A stretch of DNA of 64,000 nucleotides. Origin: Dehalococcoidia bacterium. GTDB taxonomy: Bacteria; Chloroflexota; Dehalococcoidia; DSTF01; JACRBR01. Location: assembly GCA_021731085.1 (NCBI GenBank), contig JAKFYB010000017.1, forward strand, positions 53,011-117,010, written 5' to 3'. This document shows, piece by piece, positions 48,925-57,026 of the stretch. How positions within the stretch are numbered: the stretch's first letter is position 1; every line of letters begins with the position of its first letter. The notes beneath the pieces were generated by a model. That model did no database searches and had not been told where the DNA came from. It saw only the letters and a list, made by a program, of their open reading frames with translations. A program made the position numbers and the translations under genes.

Positions 48925-49521
48925 CTAAAGTCGCTGAATCCAGGGATGATCCGCGTCCAGGATAGTCAACGCGTCCCGCAACGATGCCCGGGCGCGATCA
49001 TCGAGCGACGGCAGGGCAACTTCGAAGTCGGCTTCATTGCGCTCGGCTGGGTCGGGGATGGTGCGCATGGACTTGTACAGCAAGCAGATCTCCGGCGCGA
49101 GATACGGGATGCCATCGGGCGTCCTGTGGCCAATCGCCTTGAGCGGAGCGCGAAGGCGTGGGTCGCGGCGGTACACCAGATCGTTGCCATCTGTGTATTC
49201 AAGCAAGATCTCGAACGACCACGGCTCCGCGCCGCGTCGGCGCACCCAGAACTGATGCTGATCCGCCACAAGTTCGGAGCCTTCCCATGGCGTAAGCGCG
49301 CCGTCATGTGCGACGCACACATCCCACGCATCGAGCAGCGGTTTCAGCCGCAGGACATCGCGGCGCAACGCCGCCACATCGATGTCACCGTGCTCGCGCG
49401 TCTTGCGCCCAACGAACAGGTCGATGGCAACGCCGCCGGCGATCCACCAGTCGATGCCCAGCGGCGCGAACGCCGCCTGCACCTCGAGCGGCGTCAGCGG
49501 CTCCCACAGATAGTCGGTCAT
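48925..49521 (-). CDS. Nucleotidyltransferase-fold protein (AadB/ANT(2'')-like)
   Basis: ATG 49521 (MTDYLWEPLTP) gives 198 residues; it overlaps the stop of the DUF167 gene (ATGA), and the upstream frame lies inside that gene. IDWWIAGGVAIDLFVGRKTREHGDIDVAAL is the nucleotidyltransferase core with G-G...D and D-x-D acidic residues, similar to aminoglycoside-2''-adenylyltransferases and their many uncharacterised relatives. It could modify a small molecule or a nucleic acid; resistance should not be assumed. Confidence 0.75.
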   Translation of the reverse strand: MTDYLWEPLTPLEVQAAFAPLGIDWWIAGGVAIDLFVGRKTREHGDIDVAALRRDVLRLKPLLDAWDVCVAHDGALTPWEGSELVADQHQFWVRRRGAEPWSFEILLEYTDGNDLVYRRDPRLRAPLKAIGHRTPDGIPYLAPEICLLYKSMRTIPDPAERNEADFEVALPSLDDRARASLRDALTILDADHPWIQRL

Positions 49522-49802
49522 GAAGTTGGCGCTCCAAGCGCGTGCCTGATCTCGACCAGAGACATTCCGCTGACATCCACCAATTTTGTGCGGCTGGAGC
49601 CTCCGCTCGCGATCGTGATCGCAGACTTCGGCACAGCGAGCGCCTTCGCAAGCAACGCGATGACAGCCTCGTTCGCGGCCCCGTCCGCAGGCACCGCCGC
49701 GACCCGAACACGCAACACGTCGCCGTCCCACGCGTCTATGCTGTTCCGTCCGCCACGCGGCGTCACGCGCACGCTGATGCGCGCGTTCGTGGAAGGCGTC
49801 AT
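49518..49802 (-). CDS. DUF167 / YggU-family protein (UPF0235)
   Basis: A 94-residue protein with the family pattern RVTPRGGRNSIDAWDGDVLRVRVAAVPADGAANEAVIALLAKALAVPKSAITIASGGSSRTKLV, read in pieces. Length and motif order are typical. The function of the family is unknown. It overlaps both neighbours by four bases. Confidence 0.9.
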   Translation of the reverse strand: MTPSTNARISVRVTPRGGRNSIDAWDGDVLRVRVAAVPADGAANEAVIALLAKALAVPKSAITIASGGSSRTKLVDVSGMSLVEIRHALGAPTS

Positions 49803-50824
49803 CAGGCGGACTGTAGTTCGCCGATGATCCGCCGCGCCGTCGCTTCTTCCTCCGGCGTTCGCGTCGGCAATCCCAACGCGGCGCGCGTCGTCACGCCGCC
49901 GTAGTGCTTCAGCAGCGCTGGCACGAGATCATCGTATGTCGCGATCGTGCAGAACTCTTCGAGCATGTCGTCCGTGATCATCTCCGCCATCGCCGCCCAC
50001 TCGCCCCGCTTCGACATCTCGAACAAGCGCTCGAACACATCGCCCCAGCCATGGATGTCCATTACAGCGCGATATCCGGGCGTTGAGGCATAGAAGGAGA
50101 TCTGGCGGCGAACTGGCGCAGCGTTCTTTGTGAGTTCGGCCGCGTTCTTGCCCGTAATGATGAAGCCCAGCCCCGAGATATCGATGTCCTTCATCGAACG
50201 CCCGGCCTTCTTCGCTCCCTTCTCCACCTCAGGCACGATCACCTCGTGCAGGTATTTCGGTGTGTTGAAGCCGTGCAGCCGCAAGCCCTCGCAGAGTTCG
50301 CCCGCGAGTCGGCAGTTGTATGGGTTCACCGCCGAGATGTGGATCGGGATATGTGGGTGTTCGAGTGGTCCCGGATTGAACACCGGTGTCATCAGCGTGT
50401 ACTCGTACGTCTCGCCCTTGTAGTCCGCCTTCGCCCCCGTCTGCCAGGAGTTCCAGATCGCCCGCAGCATCAGGATGTACTCGCGCAGCCGCGGTCCGGG
50501 CGGCGATGGCCATGGCGTCCCGTAGCGGCGCACGTTGTGTGACTTCACCTGCGTTCCCAGGCCGAGCAGGAATCGACCGTTGCTGAACTTCTGCAAGTCC
50601 CAAGACATCTGCGCCGTCACCATCGGGCTGCGCGGAAAGGCGATCGCGACGGCCGTGCCCAATGTGATCTTGGAACTGTGCTCCGCCGCGACGACAAGCG
50701 GGAAGAATGGGTCATGGCCCGTCTCAGGCGTCAGAACACCGTCGTAGCCCATCGCTTCGGCGCGCTTCGCATCCTCGCCCGCCTGCCTCAGATCCGTCGT
50801 GCTGACGATCGTTTCGAGCTTCAT
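49802..50824 (-). CDS. LLM-class F420-dependent oxidoreductase
   Basis: ATG 50824 (MKLETIVSTTD) follows AAGGTGAG and gives 340 residues. The luciferase-like TIM barrel shows RAEAMGYDGVLTPETGHDPFFPLVVAAEHSSKITLGTAVAIAFPRSPMVTAQMSWDLQKFSNGRFLLGLGTQVKSHN in order, with HIPIHISAVNPYNCRLAGELCEGLRLHGF later. Related enzymes in actinobacteria and Chloroflexota use coenzyme F420 to reduce or oxidise varied substrates. It is the first gene of a three-gene overlapping operon. Confidence 0.88.
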   Translation of the reverse strand: MKLETIVSTTDLRQAGEDAKRAEAMGYDGVLTPETGHDPFFPLVVAAEHSSKITLGTAVAIAFPRSPMVTAQMSWDLQKFSNGRFLLGLGTQVKSHNVRRYGTPWPSPPGPRLREYILMLRAIWNSWQTGAKADYKGETYEYTLMTPVFNPGPLEHPHIPIHISAVNPYNCRLAGELCEGLRLHGFNTPKYLHEVIVPEVEKGAKKAGRSMKDIDISGLGFIITGKNAAELTKNAAPVRRQISFYASTPGYRAVMDIHGWGDVFERLFEMSKRGEWAAMAEMITDDMLEEFCTIATYDDLVPALLKHYGGVTTRAALGLPTRTPEEEATARRIIGELQSA

Positions 50825-50983
50825 GATCTCACCTTTGCAACGTGTATGTAGATTCGGATGCGGCGCTGGTAGCGGCCGCATGATATGCCGGAATAAGGGC
50901 AAACGCTACGAGCCCGCGCTCTCGGTTCCGGTATAGTTTCCGCGTTGAAGGAAACCAGTTTTGGAGTAGGAGAAGAACCCCGC

Positions 50984-51775
50984 ATGTCGAAGTTCCGATG
51001 GTTGCTGCTGGGCAGCATAGTCGTCGCAAGCACGCTCGCCTTCGCCGCGTGTGGCGGCGGCGACGATGACGATGGCGAAGACGGCGGCGACAACACGCCC
51101 GCCGCGTCCGAGACCACCTCATCCGATGGTGATGAAACTGCCGAGGCCGAGCCGACCGAAGAAGACGACGGCGAAGGCAACAGCGGAAATGGCGAGGGCG
51201 ACAAGGATGAACTGCTCGCGCTGGGTCAGGCGTTCCTCGAGTCCACGTTCCAGGCGACGTATGAGGTCACGTCCGTTGGCGATGCCGGCGCTGGCATCAG
51301 CGGTATCACGATCTTCAAGGACGGTGAGAACCTGAGGTTCGACATCACCGGCGAGACCGAAGGTCAGCCGATCGATGCGACGTTCATCACCGCAGGCGAG
51401 GCGAGCTTCCTGTGCTTCACGGGTGACTTTGTCGAGACCCTTGGATTCGAAGGCGAAGGCGTCTGCACTGAGAGCGCGGCAGATGACCCGACCAATCCCG
51501 TCGGTAGCCTGACCGACGAGTTCGAGATCACCGAAGAGGATCTCGAAGACACCGAGATCCTCGGCCGAGAGGAGCGCGAGATCGCCGGACAGGACGCCAT
51601 CTGCTACCAGACGACCTCCCCGGACTCCGGCGAGAGTACTGTCTGCATCAGCGAAGACGGCGTACTGCTCGGCGTCGAGAGCGCCGACACGAACTTCACC
51701 GCGACCGAAGTCAGCGACGAAGTCAGCGACGGCGACTTCGACCCGCCGTACCCGGTCGAGGAGTTGCCGTTCTAA
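50984..51775 (+). CDS. Uncharacterised lipoprotein with acidic linker
   Basis: ATG 50984 (MSKFRWLLLG) follows GGAGTAGGAG and gives 263 residues with a lipobox AFAAC at Cys23. A very acidic linker (residues 24-75) leads to a beta-rich domain with FQATYEVTSVG, GITIFKDGENLRFDITGE and GQDAICYQTTSPDSGESTVCISEDGVLLGVES. This order of strands recalls LolA/LprG-like lipoprotein carriers, but no family is certain. Four cysteines in the mature part may pair. A strong hairpin follows. Confidence 0.75.
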   Translation: MSKFRWLLLGSIVVASTLAFAACGGGDDDDGEDGGDNTPAASETTSSDGDETAEAEPTEEDDGEGNSGNGEGDKDELLALGQAFLESTFQATYEVTSVGDAGAGISGITIFKDGENLRFDITGETEGQPIDATFITAGEASFLCFTGDFVETLGFEGEGVCTESAADDPTNPVGSLTDEFEITEEDLEDTEILGREEREIAGQDAICYQTTSPDSGESTVCISEDGVLLGVESADTNFTATEVSDEVSDGDFDPPYPVEELPF

Positions 51776-51799
51776 TCGAATAACCACTGCAAGAAAAAG

Positions 51800-51830
51800 G
51801 TAAGGGCCCTCCAATTTGGAGGGCCCTTAC
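51800..51830 (+). terminator. Hairpin after the lipoprotein gene
   Basis: A nearly perfect 15 bp inverted repeat built on AGGGCCCTCC, preceded by AAAAA. It is shared in core with the hairpin at 52374. Confidence 0.7.
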
Positions 51831-51924
51831 TGTCATGACCGAGAGACCGTTGTCGCTGCGCTGCAGCTTGACGCATGCCCCGGTTGCGCCGATCCTTGCG
51901 GAAACCAGTGACCAGGAGGGAGCC

Positions 51925-52368
51925 ATGAGTCCAGCCATGAGAATTCGCGTTGGCGCGGTCGCATTGTTTGTAGTCCTTCCGCTCTTCGTGGCGATCGCCT
52001 GCGACGACCAGGCGGCGGAAATCGCCGACCAGAACGAAGCCGCCGACACGCCGTCTTCTGGTTCTGATTCAGAGTCTGGAGACAAGAGCGTATTCGAACT
52101 GCGCGCAGGCGACTGCATCACATCCACGTTCTCGTTTGCCACAGTAGAGGAAGCGGAAACAAGCGTTGTGGCCTGCGATAGCCCGGACGCGGTGTCGAAG
52201 GTGCTGCAACTCGTCCGTGTCGCTGAAGACGATGAGTATCCGGGTGAGTCGTATTTCGACGAAGAGGCTGCAGCAAACTGCGACCCCTTTTTCGACTCCT
52301 TCTACTTCCCAACGGAGGAGAGCTGGGCCGCGGACGATCGAACCATCATCTGCATCCAGACGCTGTAA
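51925..52368 (+). CDS. Uncharacterised lipoprotein, septum-formation-domain-like
   Basis: ATG 51925 (MSPAMRIRVG) follows AGGAGGGAG and gives 147 residues with a lipobox VAIAC at Cys26. After a Ser/Asp/Glu linker the domain reads SVFELRAGDCI..VVACDSPDAVSKVLQLV and ends in TIICIQTL. The pattern of F-x-L-x-x-GDC followed by VxCxxPHxAEV-like residues resembles the small septum-formation domain of actinobacterial membrane proteins. Five cysteines are in the mature part. Function unknown. Confidence 0.7.
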   Translation: MSPAMRIRVGAVALFVVLPLFVAIACDDQAAEIADQNEAADTPSSGSDSESGDKSVFELRAGDCITSTFSFATVEEAETSVVACDSPDAVSKVLQLVRVAEDDEYPGESYFDEEAAANCDPFFDSFYFPTEESWAADDRTIICIQTL

Positions 52369-52373
52369 CGGAA

Positions 52374-52398
52374 AGGGCCCTCCAGTTCGGAGGGCCCT
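52374..52398 (+). terminator. Hairpin after the second lipoprotein gene
   Basis: AGGGCCCTCC (52374-52383) pairs with GGAGGGCCCT (52389-52398) around AGTTC. It also faces the end of the convergent Cys-repeat gene, so it may stop transcription from both sides. Confidence 0.65.
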
Positions 52399-52415
52399 GC
52401 GCTATCTTCCTGCTG

Positions 52416-53339
52416 TTACTCCGCTGGCTGTGGCTCAGTCGAGCCCGGCTCGGTCGAGCCGCCTGAGCCAGAGGAACCTTCGCCCTCCGACGGCGGCACA
52501 GTGTCATCACACTCGACCGTCTCCGGTGGCCCGTCCGCTGCTTCCGGTGGCTCTGCGGCGCAGATCGGGTCGATGGCGTAGCACGTCGTTGTGCCGTCGG
52601 ACGATACCGCGCAGTCCGGCGGCGGGCACATCTGCTGCGAGCTGATCGTGCACGGGTCGACGCCGAGGCAGCCGCTCGTGTCCGGCTCACCCGCCTGCGT
52701 CTCCGGAATCGGATCCACCAGCGGTTCAGTCGCGGGATCGACGGCTGGGTCGACCATTGGCTCCGGCGCGCCCATCGGCGGGTCGACAAGCGGATCCGGC
52801 GCAGGTACCGGCTCCGAGCAACCGTAGCCCTGGCAGCTCACGACATCCTCTTCCGGAGTCGCGCCCGGTGTCGTCGTGCATTCCTCGTAGGAACATCCTT
52901 CCGGAGTGCACACCCCCGGCTCGACGCAATCGACGGCGTCGGCCGCGCACTTCGCCGGGATCTCGCCGAAGTCTCCGTACGGCTCGACCACCGTGTCCAT
53001 GCAGTCCGGCACGCCCTCAATGCACATGCCCGCCGTCGTGCCACCTGTGTCCTGGCAATCGACGACGTCTTCGGCGCAGTTCGCCGCATCGCCGCCCAGG
53101 TCCGCATCGACGCAGTCCGGAGTGCCGACGAGGCAGGTCTGGCCCAGGCCCTCGCCCGGCGTGTCGTTACAGTCCGTCGTGCCGATGAGGCAGGCGCTCT
53201 CCGCGCCCGTGCCGGCGTCGTCGCTCGCCGTGACCGGCGTGTCGTCGGCGTCATCACGCATGGCGTATGCCGCCGTCCCGATGGCGATGGCCACAACGAG
53301 CGCCGCCGCCCCAATCCCGAATCTCATCCATGTCTTCAT
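52416..53339 (-). CDS. Secreted or anchored protein with C-x6-C repeats
   Basis: ATG 53339 (MKTWMRFGIGA) follows GGAGG and gives 307 residues. One N-terminal helix (about 6-25) is a signal or anchor. The extracytoplasmic part contains at least five units of the form C-x6-C: CLIGTTDC, CLVGTPDC, CAEDVVDC, CIEGVPDC, CAADAVDC, followed by a dense Cys cluster and long Pro/Glu/Ser/Thr stretches. No catalytic domain is seen. It could be a disulfide-stabilised surface protein. No family recognised. Confidence 0.75.
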   Translation of the reverse strand: MKTWMRFGIGAAALVVAIAIGTAAYAMRDDADDTPVTASDDAGTGAESACLIGTTDCNDTPGEGLGQTCLVGTPDCVDADLGGDAANCAEDVVDCQDTGGTTAGMCIEGVPDCMDTVVEPYGDFGEIPAKCAADAVDCVEPGVCTPEGCSYEECTTTPGATPEEDVVSCQGYGCSEPVPAPDPLVDPPMGAPEPMVDPAVDPATEPLVDPIPETQAGEPDTSGCLGVDPCTISSQQMCPPPDCAVSSDGTTTCYAIDPICAAEPPEAADGPPETVECDDTVPPSEGEGSSGSGGSTEPGSTEPQPAE

Positions 53340-53551
53340 GTCAGCCTCCGCGTCTACGCTTGTGTTGTTGTCCTTCCAGACGCCCCGTGGAGGCTGTTGG
53401 TTCCCAGTATTGTTGCCAGATTCGGCGTATTTCCTCCGACTTTCGACGGAGCCAGATTCGAATATCGCTCCCCGTATAATGCCGCAGTGCCGAATCATCC
53501 CCGCTTCGACACCTTACGGGCATGTGCCCCTTCGCGCCGCGTGGTGCCCGC

Positions 53552-54271
53552 ATGATCAGCTCCAGGATCGGCGCGGCCCTCGCGCTTGTGCTGTCGATCG
53601 CCGCGCTCGGCCTCGCGATCGCCGCTTTCATGGCCACCGTGCGTGACGAGAGCATCAAGCCCGGCAGGGTCGTCCAGACGCGCGTCAACACGGACTACCA
53701 GGGCGGCCCCGTTCTCTTCCCCCTCGACGATTTCTACATCGGCTACAACTCACGCCTCGAGTTCAGCGCGTTCTACGTGCACCCGCCCGGCTACTACGGC
53801 CACCAGCGCGGCTGCAAGGTCGTCTGGGATTCCGATGCAACGATCGAAACCGACGCGGGCGAAGAAGGCCCGGGTCTGTACGTTGACCCGTGCGGTGGCG
53901 CGCGCTTCAACCGTGATGGCGAACTGATCGACGGCCCCGCCGACCGCGGCCTCGACTACTTCGGTACCGAAGCCGGCGTGGACGGCGTCTTCGTCGATAC
54001 GCGCACGTTGTTCTGTGGCGCGTCGTTGTCGGACGAGATATCGGCAACCCTCACGCCTGCGATAACGCCGACCGCCGACGTCACCGAAACCTCCACACCT
54101 GTGCCTACAGCCACGGTGTTCGGCACGCTCGCCAGTCCATCACCATCGACAACAGCAACCGAAACAGCGACAGCAACCTCGACTGCAACGCTCCCGCCCG
54201 ACGAAACACAGACCGCCACACCCGAACCAACTGAGTGCGAGCGCGTCTCCCCGAACAGCAAGCAGCGGTAG
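53552..54271 (+). CDS. Membrane-anchored Rieske-like protein with missing cluster ligands
   Basis: ATG 53552 (MISSRIGAALA) gives 239 residues; ATG 53522 is an alternative. After one helix (about 6-30) the domain reads VLFPLDDFYIGYNSRLEFSAFYVH, GHQRGCKVVWD and DPCGGARFNRDGELIDGPADRGLDYF. This is the Rieske layout (CxHxGC...CPCHGSxFD..G...GPAxRxL), but the first Cys of box 1 and the His of box 2 are absent; His84, Cys88 and Cys114 remain. It ends with a long Thr/Ser/Pro tail. Electron transfer by a 2Fe-2S cluster is therefore unlikely. Confidence 0.7.
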   Translation: MISSRIGAALALVLSIAALGLAIAAFMATVRDESIKPGRVVQTRVNTDYQGGPVLFPLDDFYIGYNSRLEFSAFYVHPPGYYGHQRGCKVVWDSDATIETDAGEEGPGLYVDPCGGARFNRDGELIDGPADRGLDYFGTEAGVDGVFVDTRTLFCGASLSDEISATLTPAITPTADVTETSTPVPTATVFGTLASPSPSTTATETATATSTATLPPDETQTATPEPTECERVSPNSKQR

Positions 54272-54293
54272 CGACCCGCCGTGGCGACCAGCC

Positions 54294-55499
54294 CTAGTCG
54301 CCGCCGTCGATGTCGATGCGTGGTTGTGCGCGCAGCGTGCTCTCGTGGCGCGCGATTTCCCAGTCCGCCCAGCGATTCGTGACGTGGCGCAGCGGCCCGA
54401 GTCGCCGCATCAGTTCCGGGTACGTGAGATCCCCGCGGATGATCTGGATCAGCGCGCGCCATAGCGGGTCGTAGTGCTTCATCACCATCACCGCGATCGG
54501 CGGCAGCCGTTGCAGCATGCCCATCAGCCGCCGCGACGCGATGATCTCGTCGTGCATCACACGTTCGAGCGAGCGCTGGTAGCCGGTGAGATTGCCGATG
54601 CCGCCGGACAGGTACTTCGCTGCTTCCTCCGCCGCTAACCGCCCGCTAACGAACGCCGCCCAGATCCCCTCACCCGATAGCGGATCGACGAGCGCTGCCG
54701 CATCGCCGACGAGCATCGTATTGCCGCGCACGACGGGTTCGCCCTCACGCCGCAGCGGCAGCCGGTATCCGCGATGCCCCTCAAGCTTCGCCGGATCGAG
54801 GCCGACGAAGCGCGTGTAGGCGTCGAGCCGTGGGCGCAACTCCGGCCCGATGTTCGTCCAGCCGCCGACGCCGATGTTGAGATGGTCGCCCTTCGGGAAC
54901 ACCCAGCAGTACCCACCCGGAGTCCCGCCAAGATCGAGCCCAATGAGATGCCCCCACTCCTCGGCGAGCGCATCTGTGATCGGATAGTTCGCCTCCAACG
55001 CCACAGCATGCTCACCCGCCGGCTGCAACCCGAGCGAGCGCGACGTCATGCCGTTCACGCCGTCAGCCCCGATGAGGATCGGAGCCTCATAAACGTCGCC
55101 GTTCGTGGCAACCCGCGTCTTGCGCCCATCGAACGAGATCTCGCGCACACCCAACCCGTCGCGAAACTCCGCGCCCGCAGCCGCCGCCTGCTCCGCGAGA
55201 TACGCATCGAGCCGCCACCGCTGCGTCATCCGCGCCAGCCGCATGTCGTTCGTGCGCGTAAACGGCCGCTTGAGATCGGAGCTGAAGCGCCCACCGTAGA
55301 TCTCGCGCTCCGTGACCGGCGACAGATCGAGGTCGTTAGCATCGTCCGCGCGAAACGTGATCCCACCCCCGCACGGCTTGTCGCGCGGAAATGTCGCCTT
55401 GTCGAGCATCAGCACGCGCGCGCCATCCCGCGCCAACAGCCGTGCTGCCGTACTCCCGGACGGCCCTGCGCCCGCCACGATCACATCGTATGAAGTCAC
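54294..55499 (-). CDS. Geranylgeranyl reductase family FAD-dependent oxidoreductase
   Basis: GTG 55499 (TSYDVIVAGAG) gives 401 residues, the usual family length. The FAD dinucleotide motif is VIVAGAGPSGSTAARLLARDGARVLMLDKATFPRDKPCGGGI. A second flavin motif is GDAAALVDPLSGEGIWAAFVSGRLAAEEA, and the middle has LIGADGVNGMTSRSLGL. Members reduce isoprenoid chains of chlorophyll, quinones or lipids. Here the substrate is probably a polyprenyl or menaquinone side chain, but no pathway neighbour confirms it. Confidence 0.9.
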   Translation of the reverse strand: MTSYDVIVAGAGPSGSTAARLLARDGARVLMLDKATFPRDKPCGGGITFRADDANDLDLSPVTEREIYGGRFSSDLKRPFTRTNDMRLARMTQRWRLDAYLAEQAAAAGAEFRDGLGVREISFDGRKTRVATNGDVYEAPILIGADGVNGMTSRSLGLQPAGEHAVALEANYPITDALAEEWGHLIGLDLGGTPGGYCWVFPKGDHLNIGVGGWTNIGPELRPRLDAYTRFVGLDPAKLEGHRGYRLPLRREGEPVVRGNTMLVGDAAALVDPLSGEGIWAAFVSGRLAAEEAAKYLSGGIGNLTGYQRSLERVMHDEIIASRRLMGMLQRLPPIAVMVMKHYDPLWRALIQIIRGDLTYPELMRRLGPLRHVTNRWADWEIARHESTLRAQPRIDIDGGD

Positions 55500-55560
55500 A
55501 CCAGTAGTGTAAGAGAAGGGTTCCCAGCGATATGCGTCGGCGGCATGCGACGGTTCGAGG

Positions 55561-56031
55561 CTAATAGCGTGGTTTGGGAGCCACATAGCACAGTACTCGT
55601 GGAGCTTCAGCTCCGACGAGACGTTGGGTTGGGGATAGTGCTTGCGAGGAACGCTTGACTGCCGTTGCCCCCTTAGCGCCGACCGTACTGCGCAGGCTCG
55701 TGTGTCGTGGCCGGACGCCCGGACCTCCAGCCCGCATGGCCCCGATCGCCATCGAAGACTCGAACAGCTCCTCACCACAGATTGCACCGGCGATAAGCGC
55801 AAGCCACAACTGTTCCGTCATCCACGCGATGCCCAGCGTCGCCAGCGCCAGCCCGATGATGCACACCCGAAACGACTGCATCAGCGCCATCGACTTCGCA
55901 GGGTCAGCCGCCGACATCCGTATCGACCGCACCTCGCTCCGCAGCCCGGGCACCGCGCACGCCGCGCCAGCGACCATCATCGCGAGCGCCGGATAGAACC
56001 GAAGTGGAAGCTCAAGCACCCATTCCATCAC
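55561..56031 (-). CDS. Small membrane protein, C-terminus running into a repeat
   Basis: A 156-residue frame whose first 105 residues look real: three hydrophobic stretches (PALAMMVAGAACAVPGL, FRVCIIGLALATLGIAWM, LWLALIAGAICGEELFESSMAIG). The last 50 residues are low in complexity and cross a hairpin repeat near 55601, so the original stop may have been lost through insertion of that repeat or a frameshift. No family recognised. Confidence 0.5.
   Translation of the reverse strand: MMEWVLELPLRFYPALAMMVAGAACAVPGLRSEVRSIRMSAADPAKSMALMQSFRVCIIGLALATLGIAWMTEQLWLALIAGAICGEELFESSMAIGAMRAGGPGVRPRHTSLRSTVGAKGATAVKRSSQALSPTQRLVGAEAPRVLCYVAPKPRY
55594..55620. repeat. REP-like hairpin (GGAGCT/AGCTCC)
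   Basis: GGAGCT and AGCTCC (55601-55614) pair around TC, with flanking CTCGT/ACGAG extending the stem. It is inside the 3' end of the small membrane-protein frame. Confidence 0.5.
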
Positions 56032-56132
56032 TATGATCGTAGGACGGAGTCACTAGCCTCGAAAGGGCCAATCGTGATCACCACGACGGGCCAGTTGAGG
56101 AAGTGGTTGCTGTTTGCTGTTTGTTGTGGACG

Positions 56133-57026
56133 CTAGTTCAGTGCGATGATCGCCGCCACCAACAGCATCACCTGCGCACCGATTGCCGCGAGCAGCAGCA
56201 CGTACCCGACCATCCGCTCCCACGCGTGCGCCGCGAACCCCATCGCGAGGTTCACCAGCAGGATGATGATGCCCGCCGTCGGGATCTTCAGCAGTTCGCT
56301 CTTGTCGCCCACGCGAGTCACGCCATTGAGCTGGGGAAACGACAGCTGGATGCTCTGTGGCAGGTCGGGGTACTGCTGGTACACGTACGCGAACATCGCG
56401 AAGAACATCGCGAACGCGACCAGCGCGAGCGTCTGGGCTGTGCGATCCTCCCAAAAGGGCTGCGCCGCGAGATACAGCCTGTCCGGGCCCTGCGTCACCG
56501 CGACGAGCGAGCCAGCCCGCTGTTGCGCCTGCACCGCCTCCGCGAACGCCACCTCATCCTCGACCGAGATCGCGTACGACTGTGACGCCGTTACGACGTA
56601 CAGCAAATCCTGCGACGTGCGGTGTGTCGAGTAGAACAGAGTGTCGCCGATGCCGCCCTCGACTTCCGCGCGCCCGACGTGGTGGCCGACCCAGTTCACT
56701 CCCGCGACGTGCGGCGCGTCAAGCTCGCGTCCGGGCACGAGGCGTTCGATCTGCGAGATCGGGATCTGCTGGCGGATATCGCCCCAGGTGATCGTGAGCG
56801 CATTGCGGTCGAGCGCGTATCGCAGCGTGCCGAGACTGTACGTCCAGTACACGAACAGCACGCCGATCGCGAAGAACACTGTCGCCGCGACGTACAGCGC
56901 GACGATGCCGAGCGATACGTCGTACGTGATCCCGCGCGCGACGAGCGCGAAGCACAGCGCGAAGCACCAGGCAGCGATGCCACCGCCGACAAGCGTGCCG
57001 ATAGCGCGGGGTGGACGAAACTCCAT
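56133..57026 (-). CDS. Membrane protein with bacterial PH-like domain
   Basis: A 297-residue protein. Two N-terminal helices (about 10-30 and 37-62) precede a PH-like beta domain: YALDRNALTITWGDIRQQIPISQIERLVPG, then DTLFYSTHRTSQDLLYVVTASQSYAISVEDEVAFAEAVQ. Two or more C-terminal helices follow (about 185-205, 245-295). bPH proteins are membrane-bound with unknown ligands. Its ATG overlaps the ilvE stop (ATGA), an unexpected partnership with no obvious metabolic reason. Confidence 0.75.
   Translation of the reverse strand: MEFRPPRAIGTLVGGGIAAWCFALCFALVARGITYDVSLGIVALYVAATVFFAIGVLFVYWTYSLGTLRYALDRNALTITWGDIRQQIPISQIERLVPGRELDAPHVAGVNWVGHHVGRAEVEGGIGDTLFYSTHRTSQDLLYVVTASQSYAISVEDEVAFAEAVQAQQRAGSLVAVTQGPDRLYLAAQPFWEDRTAQTLALVAFAMFFAMFAYVYQQYPDLPQSIQLSFPQLNGVTRVGDKSELLKIPTAGIIILLVNLAMGFAAHAWERMVGYVLLLAAIGAQVMLLVAAIIALN

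Noticed and set aside
48925..49521. Aminoglycoside-resistance gene
   Set aside because: Only the general nucleotidyltransferase fold is supported; the family contains many proteins unrelated to resistance, and the context (DUF167, LLM oxidoreductase) does not suggest it.
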